Positions 1 through 8,902 of a stretch of DNA of 64,000 bases are shown piece by piece. Positions within the stretch are counted from its first letter, which is position 1, and each line of letters begins with the position of its first letter. The notes beneath the pieces are model-generated. The model was not told where the DNA came from, made no database searches, and saw nothing but the letters and a program-made list of their open reading frames with translations. Source of the DNA: Halomonas lysinitropha (GTDB taxonomy: Bacteria > Pseudomonadota > Gammaproteobacteria > Pseudomonadales > Halomonadaceae); contig NZ_CABVOU010000038.1 in the NCBI RefSeq assembly GCF_902500215.1, positions 1 through 64,000 on the forward strand, written 5' to 3'. A program made the position numbers and the translations under genes.

Positions 1-927
1 GGGGATCAGGGTGGGCAGGGTGCCGGCGAAGCGCTGCAGCAGCAGGTCGGTGGTGGCCAGCAGGAAAGCGCCGAGCAGCGTCGACCAGAGCAGGCGCGCC
101 CCCAGGCGGCGCGCGCCGGCCAGGCGCACGATATTGGGCGCCGCCAGGCCGATGAAGCCGATCACGCCCACCACGCTGACAACACAACCAGTAAGGAAGA
201 CCGCCAACCCCAGCCCCGCCAGGCGCAGGTGCTTCAACGAGACGCCCAGGCTCCTGGCGCTGGCGTCGTCGAGTTCGAGCACCGTCAGCGGGCGCAGCAG
301 CAGCCAGGCCGCCAAGCCACCCAGCAGCAGCCGAGGGGCCAGGAAGGCGGCGTCGTCCCAGCCGTTCTGGGCCAGAGAGCCGGCGCCCCAGATCAGCAGC
401 CCCTTCAGGGTTTCCTGGTGGAAGAGCAGCAGCACCATGCCCAGGGCCCCGGCGTAGAGGTTGACCACCAGGCCGGCGAGCACCACCACCGCGGGGGAGA
501 GGCCGCGGCGCCAGGTCAGCGCGAAGACCAGCGCCATGGCGCCGCCGCCACCGGCCAGGGCCACCCATTCGCGTCCGGCCAGCAGCAGGCCCGGGGCGAG
601 CAGGGTGGCGGCCATCAGCGCCAGGTTGGCGCCGCTGGCGACCCCTAGGGTGGTGGGCGCGGCCAGCGGGTTGCGCAGCACCTGCTGCATCAGCACCCCG
701 GCCAGGGCCAGGCCGCCGCCGGCCAGCAGCGACATGGCCAGCCGTGGCCACCAGCTGTAGTGGCGTACCAGCGCCTCGGGGCTCGCCGGCGTCACGGTCG
801 TCAGCGCCCGCAGGCCATCGAACAGCCCCTCCTCGGCGAGCGAGCCGAGTATCAGAGCCAGCAGCGCCAGGCCCGGCAACAGGCAGACCAGGCCGGGGGC
901 CTGGAGGCGGGTGGCCTCAGTCGCCAT
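1..927 (-). CDS. fhuB: Iron-siderophore ABC transporter permease, FecCD/FhuB type (partial, cut by left edge)
   Basis: Inner-membrane permease that moves ferric siderophore from the periplasmic binding protein into the cytoplasm. The visible 309 codons start at an ATG at 927 that overlaps the end of the upstream fhuD-like gene by 11 bases. The translation is a run of hydrophobic helices with the FecCD-family pattern: an early segment with LAGGGLALAGVLMQQVLRNP, the GVASGANL loop, and later VGVIGFIGLAAPNIVR, the usual EAA-like contact with the ATPase. The frame is still open at base 1. A single-unit FecCD permease would nearly be finished here, whereas FhuB is a fused double permease of about 660 residues; the window cannot decide between them. 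The gene order fhuC-fhuD-fhuB favours FhuB. Confidence 0.85.
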   Translation of the reverse strand, partial: MATEATRLQAPGLVCLLPGLALLALILGSLAEEGLFDGLRALTTVTPASPEALVRHYSWWPRLAMSLLAGGGLALAGVLMQQVLRNPLAAPTTLGVASGANLALMAATLLAPGLLLAGREWVALAGGGGAMALVFALTWRRGLSPAVVVLAGLVVNLYAGALGMVLLLFHQETLKGLLIWGAGSLAQNGWDDAAFLAPRLLLGGLAAWLLLRPLTVLELDDASARSLGVSLKHLRLAGLGLAVFLTGCVVSVVGVIGFIGLAAPNIVRLAGARRLGARLLWSTLLGAFLLATTDLLLQRFAGTLPTLIP

Positions 928-1801
928 GGGGGGCCTCTGTCAGGGCGGCGACCAGGTGGTCGGCGAATCGCTGCGCCGAGGGCAGGGCGCCGAAGCTCCA
1001 CACCGGGGGCAGGGTGATCAGGGATTCATTGCGCACGCTGGGCTGCTGCTGCCAGAGGCCGCTGTCGGCCAGCGCCGTCTCGACGCCCACCGGGTAGGGC
1101 TCGACCACCACCAGCCGCGCTTCCAGGCCGGCCAGCCGCTCGAGGCCCACTAGCGAGAAGCCCCAGGCGTTGGTCTCGCCACGCCAGGCGTTCTCCAGCC
1201 CCAGGCGTTCCATCACGGCCTGGTAGAGGCCTCCCTCGCCGAACACCCGGACATGCCGCTCGTCCATGAACTGCACCACCAGCAGCGGCGGCACCCGCGC
1301 GGGCAGCCGGTGGCGCAGAGCCGCCAGGCGCGTCTCCGTTTCGGCGATCAGCCGCTCGGCGGCCGCCTCTCGCTCGGCCAGGCGACCGACCTCGCGGGTC
1401 AGTTCGCGTAGCTGGGGCCAGGTCTCGCGGTCCGGCGTGTAGAGCGACAGGGTCGATACCGGGGCGATACGCGACAGCCGCGGCGCCAGGTGGGCGAACA
1501 TCGGCGAGATCAGGATGCGCTCCGGCGCCAGGCTAGCCAACAGCTCCAGGTTGGGCTGGCTGCGCAGGCCGAGGTCGACGGTGGCCTCGGGCAGGCGCGG
1601 TGCGCGCACCCAGGCCTGGTAGGCGTCGCGCTGGGCGACCCCGGCCGGGGTGACGCCCAGCGCCACCAGGGTCTCGGCCAGGGTCCAGTCGAGGGTGGCG
1701 ACGGCCGGCTGGCCCAGGGCGCGGGGTGTCGGCACCAGCACCAGGGCCAGCAGCAGCCCGGGAACGAGGCCGCGGAGCAGCCGGGCGAGCGCGTCAGGCA
1801 T
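917..1801 (-). CDS. fhuD: Iron-siderophore ABC transporter substrate-binding protein (FhuD-like)
   Basis: A 294-residue periplasmic binding protein that would deliver ferric (probably hydroxamate-type) siderophore to the FhuB/FhuC transporter. A hydrophobic signal segment occupies roughly residues 7-30. The mature part follows the class III binding-protein plan: an early segment in which the gene's own product (TLDWTLAETLVALGV) leads into a helix, LRSQPNLELLASLAPERILIS as the typical strand-helix-strand, and a long helical backbone around residues 130-165 rich in Arg/Glu/Ala. The start overlaps the fhuC stop by 8 bases and the end overlaps fhuB by 11, so the three genes form one translationally coupled operon. 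FhuD is the closest guess; another ferric-siderophore binding protein of the same fold is possible. Confidence 0.85.
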   Translation of the reverse strand: MPDALARLLRGLVPGLLLALVLVPTPRALGQPAVATLDWTLAETLVALGVTPAGVAQRDAYQAWVRAPRLPEATVDLGLRSQPNLELLASLAPERILISPMFAHLAPRLSRIAPVSTLSLYTPDRETWPQLRELTREVGRLAEREAAAERLIAETETRLAALRHRLPARVPPLLVVQFMDERHVRVFGEGGLYQAVMERLGLENAWRGETNAWGFSLVGLERLAGLEARLVVVEPYPVGVETALADSGLWQQQPSVRNESLITLPPVWSFGALPSAQRFADHLVAALTEAPHGD

Positions 1802-2564
1802 GGACCAGGGCGACGGGATGCTGGCTGGCGGGATGCGCCATGACGCGCATGGGGATGCCGTAGATGGCCTCCAGGGTGACCTCGTCCATCAGCTCGGCCG
1901 GCGTGCCCCGGGTCAGCACGCGCCCGCCGTGCAGGGCGACCAGGTGGTCGCAGTAGCGCGCCGCCATGTTGACGTCGTGAAGCACGATGACCACGCCGAG
2001 CCCCAGCGTCTGGCTGAGCTCGCGGATCAGTGCCAGCACCTCCACCTGGTGGGCGATGTCCAGCGCAGCGAGGGGTTCGTCGAGCAGCAGGAAGTCGCTG
2101 CCCTGGGCCAGCAGCATGGCCAGCCAGACTCGCTGGCGCTCGCCGCCGGAGAGGGTGTCGACCAGGCGGTCGGCGAAGGCCTCGGTGTGGGTCGCGGCGA
2201 TGGCACGCTCGATGGCCGCCGCGTCCTCGCGGGTGTGACGGCCCAGCAGGCCGCGCCAGGGGTAGCGGCCCATGGCCACGAGCTCGCGGCCGAGCAGGTT
2301 CTCGGTGGCGGGCAGCTGCTGGGGTAGGTAGGCCACCCGGCGGGCGAACTCGCGCTGACCCCAGCTAGCCAGGGGGCGGCCGGCGAAGTGCAGCTCGCCG
2401 CGGCTCGCCGGCTGCTGGCGGGCCAGCAGCTTGAGCAGGGTCGACTTGCCCGAGCCATTGTGGCCGATCAGGCCGTGCACCCGGCCGCCCTCCAGGGTCA
2501 GGTCGGTGGCGGCGAGCAGCGGCCGGTCGGCGATGGCGAAACCGGCTCCGCGCAGTTCGAACAT
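1794..2564 (-). CDS. fhuC: Iron-siderophore ABC transporter ATP-binding protein (FhuC-like)
   Basis: A 256-residue cytoplasmic ATPase that powers siderophore import. Walker A GHNGSGKS is at residues 34-41, the ABC signature LSGGERQ at about 138-144, Walker B FLLLDEP at about 158-164, and a switch histidine follows in VIVLHDVN. Length and the PQQLPATENL Q-loop region are normal for FhuC/FepC. It is the first gene of a minus-strand operon with fhuD and fhuB, and its promoter region faces the plus-strand exporter gene across a Fur-box-like site at 2621-2639. Confidence 0.9.
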   Translation of the reverse strand: MFELRGAGFAIADRPLLAATDLTLEGGRVHGLIGHNGSGKSTLLKLLARQQPASRGELHFAGRPLASWGQREFARRVAYLPQQLPATENLLGRELVAMGRYPWRGLLGRHTREDAAAIERAIAATHTEAFADRLVDTLSGGERQRVWLAMLLAQGSDFLLLDEPLAALDIAHQVEVLALIRELSQTLGLGVVIVLHDVNMAARYCDHLVALHGGRVLTRGTPAELMDEVTLEAIYGIPMRVMAHPASQHPVALVHA

Positions 2565-2620
2565 GCAGGGCGCTCCTTCAGCGAGCCCAGGGGAGGGGCG
2601 ATGGGCGCTACCTTACCTTT

Positions 2621-2639
2621 GATGATAATGGTTATCAAT
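2621..2639. promoter_or_regulatory. Fur-box-like operator between fhuC and the divergent ABC exporter gene
   Basis: The segment reads gatgataatggttatcaat, an AT-rich imperfect palindrome that matches much of the classical 19-bp Fur consensus. It lies 57 bases upstream of the fhuC start (minus strand) and about 70 upstream of the exporter start at 2711 (plus strand), so one site could repress both directions when iron is plentiful. Fur control is an inference from sequence and gene function. Confidence 0.75.
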
Positions 2640-2710
2640 AAGATCCGTTTCGGGCCGGGCGTCTTCCCGGTATGCTGTGGCGTTTCATCCTTCAGGACGC
2701 CGTTTCCCTC

Positions 2711-4516
2711 ATGTCTGACGCCACCACCTCCAGCTTCCGGGCCCTGGCGCGCCTGCTGCGCTATGCCCGCGGCTATCGCCGCCGGATCATCGCCGCCAGC
2801 GCCTGCTCGGTCATCAACAAGCTGTTCGATATCGCCCCGGAGATCCTCATCGGCGTGGCCATCGACGTGGTGGTCAACCAGGAGCAGAGCTTCGTGGCGG
2901 GGCTCGGCTTCGAGTCCGCCCGGGAGCAGATCCTGATCCTCGGCGCGCTGACCTTCTTCATCTGGGCCGGGGAGTCGCTGTTCGAGTATCTCTTCCAGGT
3001 GCTGTGGCGCAACCTGGCCCAGCGGCTGCAGGCCGACCTGCGCCAGGACGCCTACGAGCATGCCCAGCGGCTCGATATGGGCTTCTTCGAGTCGCGCAGT
3101 TCCGGCCAGCTGGTGGCGACCATGAACGACGACGTCAACCAGCTCGAGCGCTTCCTGGACGGCGGCGCCAACGCCATGATCCAGGTCGGCGTCACCGTGG
3201 TGGCGGTGGGGGCGGTGTTCTTCGTGCTCTCGCCGCTGATCGCGCTGCTTGCCTTCACGCCGATCCCGCTGATCGTATGGGGCGCCTTCTACTTCCAGCG
3301 CAAGGCCGGGCCACTGTATGCCGAGGTGCGCGAGCGGGTCGGCGACCTGTCGAGCCGGCTCTCCAACAACCTGGCCGGCATCGCCACCATCAAGAGCTTC
3401 ACCGCCGAGGCCCGCGAGGCCGAGCGGCTGCGCCAGGCCAGCGAGGCCTACGTGGAGGCCAATCGTCGGGCCATTCGCATCAGCTCGGCCTTCATCCCAG
3501 TGATCCGCATGGCGATCCTGGCCGGCTTCCTGGCCACCTTCACCGTGGGCGGGATGATGGCCCTGCGGGGCGACCTGAACGTCGGCGCCTACGGCGTGCT
3601 GGTGTTCCTCACCCAGCGGCTGCTGTGGCCGCTGACCGGCCTGGCCCAGGTGATCGACCTCTTCGAACGCGCCATGGCCAGCACGCGGCGCATCCTCGAC
3701 CTGCTGGCCGAGCCGATCGTCGTGCGCGACGACGGCGGGCGGGCGCTGGCGGAGCCGGTGCGGGGCGAGGTGACCTTCGCCGACGTGAGCTTCCGCTACC
3801 CGGGCAGCGGTGAGGGGGTCAGCGAGGTCAGTCTGGCGGTGCCGGCGGGCCATACCCTGGCCCTGGTCGGCGCCACCGGCTCGGGCAAGTCGACCCTGAT
3901 CAAGCTGCTGTTGCGCTTCCACGACCCCGCGGCGGGGGAGATCCGCATCGACGGCCAGCCGATCCGCGAGCTCGAGCTGACCTCGCTGCGCCGGGCCATC
4001 GGCCTGGTCAGTCAGGACGTCTACCTGTTCGAGGGCCCGGTGCGCGACAACATCGCCTACGGCCGCCCCGATGCCCCAGAGGCCGACATCATCGCCGCGG
4101 CGCAGACGGCCGAAGCCTGGGCGTTCATCCAGGCGCTGCCCCAGGGGCTCGACACCCCGGTGGGGGAGCGCGGCGTGCGCCTCTCCGGCGGCCAGCGCCA
4201 GCGCCTCTCGCTGGCCCGGGCGCTGCTCAAGGATCCGCCGATTCTGGTGCTGGACGAGGCCACCAGCGCCGTGGACAACGAGACCGAGGCGGCCATCCAG
4301 CGCTCGCTCAAGCGCATCGCCCACCAGCGCACCGTGATCATGATCGCCCACCGGCTCTCGACCATCGTCCACGCTGACCAGATCGCCGTGATTCACGGCG
4401 GGCGGGTGGTCGAGCGCGGCACCCATGGCGAGCTGCTGGCACACAACGGGCGCTATGCCGCCCAGTGGCGGGTACAGACCGGCGAGATCGAGGCGGCGGA
4501 CGCCTCCCTGGCGTGA
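2711..4516 (+). CDS. ABC exporter-type transporter, fused permease and ATP-binding domains
   Basis: A 601-residue half transporter: an N-terminal type I exporter membrane domain with about six helices (residues about 20-310), then a nucleotide-binding domain. Walker A GATGSGKS starts near residue 387, the signature LSGGQRQ near 491, Walker B ILVLDEA near 510, and the H-loop is in MIAHRLST. The ATG at 2711 was chosen over an in-frame start 39 bases earlier because alignment to the family begins near here. It would function as a homodimer. Its place between fhuCDB and a TonB-dependent receptor under a shared Fur-type site suggests a role in siderophore handling (export, recycling or processing), but substrate and direction cannot be read from the sequence. 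Confidence 0.88.
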   Translation: MSDATTSSFRALARLLRYARGYRRRIIAASACSVINKLFDIAPEILIGVAIDVVVNQEQSFVAGLGFESAREQILILGALTFFIWAGESLFEYLFQVLWRNLAQRLQADLRQDAYEHAQRLDMGFFESRSSGQLVATMNDDVNQLERFLDGGANAMIQVGVTVVAVGAVFFVLSPLIALLAFTPIPLIVWGAFYFQRKAGPLYAEVRERVGDLSSRLSNNLAGIATIKSFTAEAREAERLRQASEAYVEANRRAIRISSAFIPVIRMAILAGFLATFTVGGMMALRGDLNVGAYGVLVFLTQRLLWPLTGLAQVIDLFERAMASTRRILDLLAEPIVVRDDGGRALAEPVRGEVTFADVSFRYPGSGEGVSEVSLAVPAGHTLALVGATGSGKSTLIKLLLRFHDPAAGEIRIDGQPIRELELTSLRRAIGLVSQDVYLFEGPVRDNIAYGRPDAPEADIIAAAQTAEAWAFIQALPQGLDTPVGERGVRLSGGQRQRLSLARALLKDPPILVLDEATSAVDNETEAAIQRSLKRIAHQRTVIMIAHRLSTIVHADQIAVIHGGRVVERGTHGELLAHNGRYAAQWRVQTGEIEAADASLA

Positions 4517-4522
4517 CGGCAT

Positions 4523-4541
4523 CGGGGCCGGCAGGGCCCCG
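4523..4541 (+). terminator. Candidate terminator hairpin after the ABC exporter gene
   Basis: A perfect 7-bp inverted repeat (CGGGGCC / GGCCCCG, 5-base loop) lies 7 bases after the stop codon. There is no T-tract, so intrinsic termination is only suggested. Confidence 0.45.
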
Positions 4542-4574
4542 TGCCCAGCAACGGTGAATTATCGTTGTTAAACA

Positions 4575-4593
4575 TGATGCGAATCATTATCAT
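4575..4593 (+). promoter_or_regulatory. Fur-box-like operator upstream of the TonB-dependent receptor
   Basis: The sequence tgatgcgaatcattatcat matches most positions of the Fur consensus, especially the right half-site. It ends 36 bases before the receptor start at 4630, where promoter elements would be. Iron repression by Fur is inferred. Confidence 0.75.
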
Positions 4594-4629
4594 AAGTATT
4601 CGAATCCATCACGCGAGGCTCGTCCCGTC

Positions 4630-6834
4630 ATGCCGTTCCCTTCCCGCCGCCGTGGCGACATCCATCCGTTGACCCGTGCCATCCGTGGCTGCCTGGGCCT
4701 GACCGCCGCCGGCAGCCTGCTGCTCTCCCCGGTTGCTCTGGCCCAGCAGGGGACAACCGCCCCGGAGGCGGCCACCGACCTGGAGACCCTCACCGTCGAG
4801 GCCCAGGCCCTGTCGGTCATCACCGAGGGCACGGCGCGTTACCGGGTGCCGCTCACCAGCACCGCGACCCGGCTCGACCTGACGCCCCGCGAGACCCCCC
4901 AGTCCGTCTCGACCGTGACCCGGGCGCAGATCGATGACTTCAGCCTCGACACCACCAACGACGTCCTGGAGAGCACCCCCGGGGTCACGGTGGAGCGCCT
5001 GGAGACGGATCGCACCTACTACACGGCACGGGGCTTCGAGATCTCCAACTTCCAGGTCGACGGGGTGCGCGTGCCGATGCCCTACAACAACGTTCACGGC
5101 GACATGGACACCGCCATCTACGACCGGGTGGAAGTGGTGCGCGGGGCCACCGGGCTGATGTCCGGCTCGGGCAACCCGGCGGCGACGGTCAACTTCGTGC
5201 GCAAGCGGCCCACCTACGAGCCCCAGGCCGCGGTCTCGGCGAGCGTCGGTTCCTGGGACCAGCGTCGCCTGGAGGCCGATGTCGCCGGGCCGCTGGACGA
5301 GGCAGGGCGTGTCCGCGGGCGCCTGGTGGCGGCGGGGATGGAGAGCGACTCCTACCTGGACCGGCTGAGCCGCGAGCGGGGGCTGCTCTACGGCGTGCTG
5401 GAAGCCGATGTCACCGACAGCACCCTGGTGACCCTGGGCCACACCTGGCAGCAGAACGACACCGACGGCAACATGTGGGGCTCGCTGCCGCTCTATGATT
5501 CGGCCGGCAACCCCACCGATTATGATGTTGCGACCAGCTCGGCGCCCGACTGGTCCTACTGGGACGTGGAGACCCAGCGCAGCTTCCTCGAGGTGCAGCA
5601 GGCACTCGGCGATCGCTGGTCGCTGAAGGGCACGCTCACCCACCTGGACATGCGCTCCGACACCCAGCTGTTCTACATCTACAAGACGCCGGATGCCGCC
5701 ACCGGGCGCATTTCGGACGACCAGCTGACCCTCAGCCGCTACGACCGTCACCTGGAGCAGTGGGTGGCCGACCTGCATGCCAAGGGTGACGTCGACGCCT
5801 TCGGGCGCAGCCACCAGCTGGTGCTCGGCACGGACTGGAGCCAGAGCCGCAACCAGCAGCTCTCTCGCTATCCCACGGCGAGCTTCGATGCCGGCGGCCA
5901 GGGCCTGCCGCCGCTGGACGACTGGAACGGCCGCTACCCCGAACCCGATGCCTGGGTGGCCTTCCCCGGCACCGACGGTGATGCCACGGTCAAGGAGCGC
6001 AGCCTCTATGGGGCGGCCAAGCTCGACCTCGCCGAGCGCTGGACCGCGGTGGCCGGTGCCCGCTTGAGCTGGGCCGACACGACCGGCGAACAGTACGGGG
6101 TCTCCCAGGCCAGCGACCACGACCGTGTGCTGACGCCCTACGCCGGCCTGATCTATGACGTCACCGACCGGGCGTCCCTCTACGCCAGCCATACCGAGAT
6201 CTTCGATCCGCAGACCGAGATCGACCGCAACGGCGACTATCTCGATCCCGTCGACGGCGTCAGCCAGGAGGTCGGCTTCAAGGCCGAGCTGTTCGACGGC
6301 GGCGCCGATGCCTCGCTGGCGCTGTTCCGCACCGAGCAGGACAACGTCGCTCAGCCGGCAGGCACCCGGCCCGACGGTACCGCCTTCTTCACGGGCGGCG
6401 ACGGCATCACCAGCGAGGGCGTCGAAGTCACGCTCGCCGGCGAGCTGGCGCCGGGCTGGCAGGCCAGCGTCGGCTATACCTACCTGGAGGTCGAGGACGC
6501 CGACGGCGAGGCCACCAACACCTATATACCGCGTCATCTGGTGCGCGCCACCACCAGCTATCGGCCGGCCGCCCTGGACGCCCTCAAGCTGGGCGCGCGA
6601 CTGCGCTGGCAGGACGATATCGAGCGTGACCGCGACTTCGCCGAGGGCAAGACCCGCGAGGAGGCCTACGCCCTAGTCGACCTGATGGCGAGCTACGATT
6701 TCAGCGACAGCCTGACCGGCTCGCTGAACCTCAACAACGTCACCGACGAGGCGTACCTGACCAGCCTCAAGTGGGATCAGGCCTTCCACGGCGCCCCGCG
6801 CCATGTCATGGCCAACCTGACCTGGCGCTACTGA
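4630..6834 (+). CDS. TonB-dependent siderophore receptor
   Basis: A 734-residue outer-membrane receptor that would import a ferric siderophore using TonB energy. It starts with a long, Arg-containing signal peptide ending near the Ala-Gln site at about residue 39. The plug domain follows, with the RETPQSVST element and the VEVVRGATGLMSGSGNPAAT strand typical of the FhuE/FpvA/FoxA siderophore-receptor family. The C-terminal two thirds form the beta-barrel, ending in an aromatic residue (LTWRY) as outer-membrane proteins do. There is no long N-terminal signalling extension with a sigma/anti-sigma pair nearby, so a simple Fur-controlled receptor is likely. It sits beside fhuCDB and fhuF, which argues for a hydroxamate-type ligand. 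No biosynthesis genes are visible, so it may take up a foreign siderophore. Confidence 0.92.
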   Translation: MPFPSRRRGDIHPLTRAIRGCLGLTAAGSLLLSPVALAQQGTTAPEAATDLETLTVEAQALSVITEGTARYRVPLTSTATRLDLTPRETPQSVSTVTRAQIDDFSLDTTNDVLESTPGVTVERLETDRTYYTARGFEISNFQVDGVRVPMPYNNVHGDMDTAIYDRVEVVRGATGLMSGSGNPAATVNFVRKRPTYEPQAAVSASVGSWDQRRLEADVAGPLDEAGRVRGRLVAAGMESDSYLDRLSRERGLLYGVLEADVTDSTLVTLGHTWQQNDTDGNMWGSLPLYDSAGNPTDYDVATSSAPDWSYWDVETQRSFLEVQQALGDRWSLKGTLTHLDMRSDTQLFYIYKTPDAATGRISDDQLTLSRYDRHLEQWVADLHAKGDVDAFGRSHQLVLGTDWSQSRNQQLSRYPTASFDAGGQGLPPLDDWNGRYPEPDAWVAFPGTDGDATVKERSLYGAAKLDLAERWTAVAGARLSWADTTGEQYGVSQASDHDRVLTPYAGLIYDVTDRASLYASHTEIFDPQTEIDRNGDYLDPVDGVSQEVGFKAELFDGGADASLALFRTEQDNVAQPAGTRPDGTAFFTGGDGITSEGVEVTLAGELAPGWQASVGYTYLEVEDADGEATNTYIPRHLVRATTSYRPAALDALKLGARLRWQDDIERDRDFAEGKTREEAYALVDLMASYDFSDSLTGSLNLNNVTDEAYLTSLKWDQAFHGAPRHVMANLTWRY

Positions 6835-6863
6835 GCCTTTCTGCCGCAACAGGCATGCCAAGA

Positions 6864-6891
6864 GGGCCCATCCCGGCAACGGGGTGGGCCC
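6864..6891. terminator. Bidirectional terminator between the receptor and fhuF
   Basis: A 12-bp inverted repeat (GGGCCCATCCCG, GCAA tetraloop, CGGGGTGGGCCC; one G-T wobble) lies between the convergent receptor and fhuF genes. It has no long T-run but is well placed to end transcripts from both sides. Confidence 0.6.
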
Positions 6892-6908
6892 TGGCGATGG
6901 TGTGGCGG

Positions 6909-7649
6909 TCAGGGTGTCTCGGCGGCGCGGGCCCTGTGACGGCAGGCCAGCGGGCAGTTGCCGCAGACGCCCAGCTCGTCGATCAGGTAGCGGATGCAGC
7001 ACAGGCGACGCACCCGCCGCAGGGTGCCGTCATCGCCCTCGACATAGCGTACCGGCCGATAGAGCGGGTTGCGTCGGCCGCCGGGCAGGGTGCGGTTCGC
7101 CAGCAGCGCCCGGGCGGGTTCAGCGGCGTCCGGCGTGGCCATGGGATGGTCGGCCAGGGCGCCGGCGAAGTACTCGATATAGTTGCCGGCGTTGCTCCAG
7201 AACACCCTGGGAGAGGCGCCGCTGACCGCGGCCAGGGCCTCGACCAGTGGCGTCAGGTGATCGTCGAGCAGGGTGGCGAAGCGCGAGTGGGGCGCGAGCT
7301 CGGCCAGGGGGCGGCCGGCATGGCGCAGCACCAGGCCGGTGGTCTGCCCCTCGGGAGATTGCTGGAGATGGAGCTCATCGAGCCCCAGCGGCAGGTCGCG
7401 CTCGAGCAGCAGGTTGGCGGCCAGGCCGTGGGCCGCCAGGGCGCTGAAGTGCCACTTCGACCACAGCGAAGCCACCGCCCGGCGGTCGCCGTGGCCGTAC
7501 CGGGCGCCGAAACGCTCCAGCAGCGCCGCCAGGCGTGCCGGGTCGAGAAGCTCGCGGGCCGGCATGCCCTCGGGCGCTGCCGGCGCGATGGTCGGCGGCG
7601 CGAGGTGCTGCAGGGGGCCGACGTAGAGCCGGGCCAGGGAAGAGGGCAT
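6909..7649 (-). CDS. fhuF: Siderophore-iron reductase FhuF-type
   Basis: A 246-residue cytoplasmic [2Fe-2S] protein that reduces ferric iron in imported hydroxamate siderophores. The C-terminus shows the FhuF pattern: two adjacent cysteines at about 217-218, then Cys229 and Cys232 (Cys-Cys-x10-Cys-x2-Cys). The body is a ferric reductase-like domain with FWSNAGNY. The frame stays open upstream to 7778, but the Met at 7649 is the better start: it leaves a normal leader and places the Fur-box-like site at 7689-7707 outside the gene instead of inside it. Its neighbours and this site make it part of the iron regulon. Confidence 0.85.
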   Translation of the reverse strand: MPSSLARLYVGPLQHLAPPTIAPAAPEGMPARELLDPARLAALLERFGARYGHGDRRAVASLWSKWHFSALAAHGLAANLLLERDLPLGLDELHLQQSPEGQTTGLVLRHAGRPLAELAPHSRFATLLDDHLTPLVEALAAVSGASPRVFWSNAGNYIEYFAGALADHPMATPDAAEPARALLANRTLPGGRRNPLYRPVRYVEGDDGTLRRVRRLCCIRYLIDELGVCGNCPLACRHRARAAETP

Positions 7650-7688
7650 GGCGAGACCACCGGAACCGCGGAAAGTCTCATTATACAA

Positions 7689-7707
7689 ACAATAATCATT
7701 ATCAATA
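7689..7707 (-). promoter_or_regulatory. Fur-box-like operator upstream of fhuF
   Basis: Read on the minus strand the site is tattgataatgattattgt, the closest of the three in this locus to the Fur consensus core. It lies 40 bases upstream of the chosen fhuF start. Iron repression is inferred. Confidence 0.78.
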
Positions 7708-7810
7708 AAGGGCGGCAGGGTATTCCGGCCAGACAAGCGCAGCCGGCTATGGTCACCTCCATCGCCATTCGCTATCATACGGCGTCGCCGCTCGGCGCCA
7801 TCCGCTGCAA

Positions 7811-7887
<77 letters not shown>

Positions 7888-8033
7888 TCACACCTCACAT
7901 AGGGTTGCCCGTTCACCGGACATACGGATCAAGTGCATTACCCGGTGAGAACGCAGCTATAACGGTGTTACCTGCTTGTGGTTTATACATAAAGCTATTT
8001 GCATAGCTGAGCTGTTCTTTTCTCTTTCAGTTT

Positions 8034-8077
8034 AAACCATCCTTTTGGTTTGCAATTATGCTAATTTGTAAAGGATG
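8034..8077 (+). promoter_or_regulatory. Inverted repeats at the abiEi start, candidate autoregulatory operator
   Basis: Two overlapping inverted repeats lie here: AAACC/GGTTT (8034-8038 and 8047-8051) and CATCCTTT/AAAGGATG (8038-8045 and 8070-8077), the second reaching into the AbiEi start codon. AbiEi antitoxins are known to repress their own promoter by binding inverted repeats. The ATG at 8075 has no spaced ribosome site, so translation may be leaderless or coupled to a 6-codon ORF (ATG at 8058) whose stop overlaps it. Confidence 0.5.
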
Positions 8078-8902
8078 AGCGAACTGAAGCGTGGAAAGAT
8101 AAACCAGTTGGAGCGTCTCTTGCCGGAAGGGCTCCTAGTCGATGCCGTGTGGCTGGAGGCACACGGGTACTCGCGGTCGCTGCGCAGCCAGTACGTCTCC
8201 GGCGGGTGGCTGGACAGTCCCGTAAGGGGTGTGTATTGGCGGCCTAGTGGCGTCTTGCGCTGGGAGCAGGTCGTCATCTCCTTACAGGTGTTGCTGGGCT
8301 ATCCCGTCTCGGTCGGCGGGCGGACCGCCCTGGAGATGCGGGGCTATTCTCACTATCTCTATCAGGCGCAGCAGGCTGTGCATCTCTATACCGACCGCAA
8401 GCTTCCCTCTTGGCTTTCGAAACTTACCGATATGCCGGCCTTTATCGTGCATAACCGCTCACGCTTCCTGCCGGCGCTGTCCGGTTACAGCGATCAACTC
8501 TCTCTGGACCCGGCAGAGGCGTCGCCCCGTCTGCCGGGGGCGCTGGATATCGATGAGTGGGGGCCGTGGAGCTGGCCGCTGGTGCGCTCAGCCCCCGAGC
8601 GGGCGATTCTCGAGCTGATCGACGAGCTTCCGGGGAGCACGTCATTCGATATGGTGGATAAGTTCATGGAAGGGCTTGTGACCCTGCGGCCGCGCAAGAT
8701 GCAGGCCTTGCTCGAAGAAGCGCAGAGCGTCAAGGTGAAGCGGCTGTTCTTCTTCTTTGCCGATCGGCACCGCCATCAGTGGCTGGACATGATCGAGCGC
8801 GGCAAGATCGATCTGGGCAAGGGAAAGCGGATGATCGCCAGGGGCGGTAAGCTGAACAAGACGTATCAGATTACCGTCCCGGAGGACATGGATGCCCTTT
8901 GA
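8075..8902 (+). CDS. AbiEi-family antitoxin / transcriptional repressor (type IV toxin-antitoxin)
   Basis: A 275-residue protein with the two-part AbiEi plan: an N-terminal winged-helix region (about residues 10-60, with LERLLPEGLLVDAVWLEAHG leading into the helix-turn-helix and a conserved RGVYWRP turn) and a C-terminal antitoxin domain containing the ERAILELIDELP segment and a late ALLEEAQSVKVKRLFFFFAD block. In the family this protein represses the operon and counters the AbiEii nucleotidyltransferase. Its stop overlaps an ATG at 8892 that begins a decayed AbiEii gene, so here the antitoxin appears to have outlived its toxin. The region has lower GC than the flanking chromosome. Confidence 0.85.
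   Translation: MSELKRGKINQLERLLPEGLLVDAVWLEAHGYSRSLRSQYVSGGWLDSPVRGVYWRPSGVLRWEQVVISLQVLLGYPVSVGGRTALEMRGYSHYLYQAQQAVHLYTDRKLPSWLSKLTDMPAFIVHNRSRFLPALSGYSDQLSLDPAEASPRLPGALDIDEWGPWSWPLVRSAPERAILELIDELPGSTSFDMVDKFMEGLVTLRPRKMQALLEEAQSVKVKRLFFFFADRHRHQWLDMIERGKIDLGKGKRMIARGGKLNKTYQITVPEDMDAL

Noticed and set aside
2498..4522. 674-codon minus-strand open frame opposite the ABC exporter gene
   Set aside because: Composition is rich in His, Gln, Gly and Arg with no domain, and the opposite strand encodes a clear ABC transporter. It is a high-GC shadow frame.
4609..6537. 642-codon minus-strand open frame opposite the TonB-dependent receptor
   Set aside because: No recognisable domain and a composition typical of antisense frames in high-GC DNA; the receptor on the other strand is clear.
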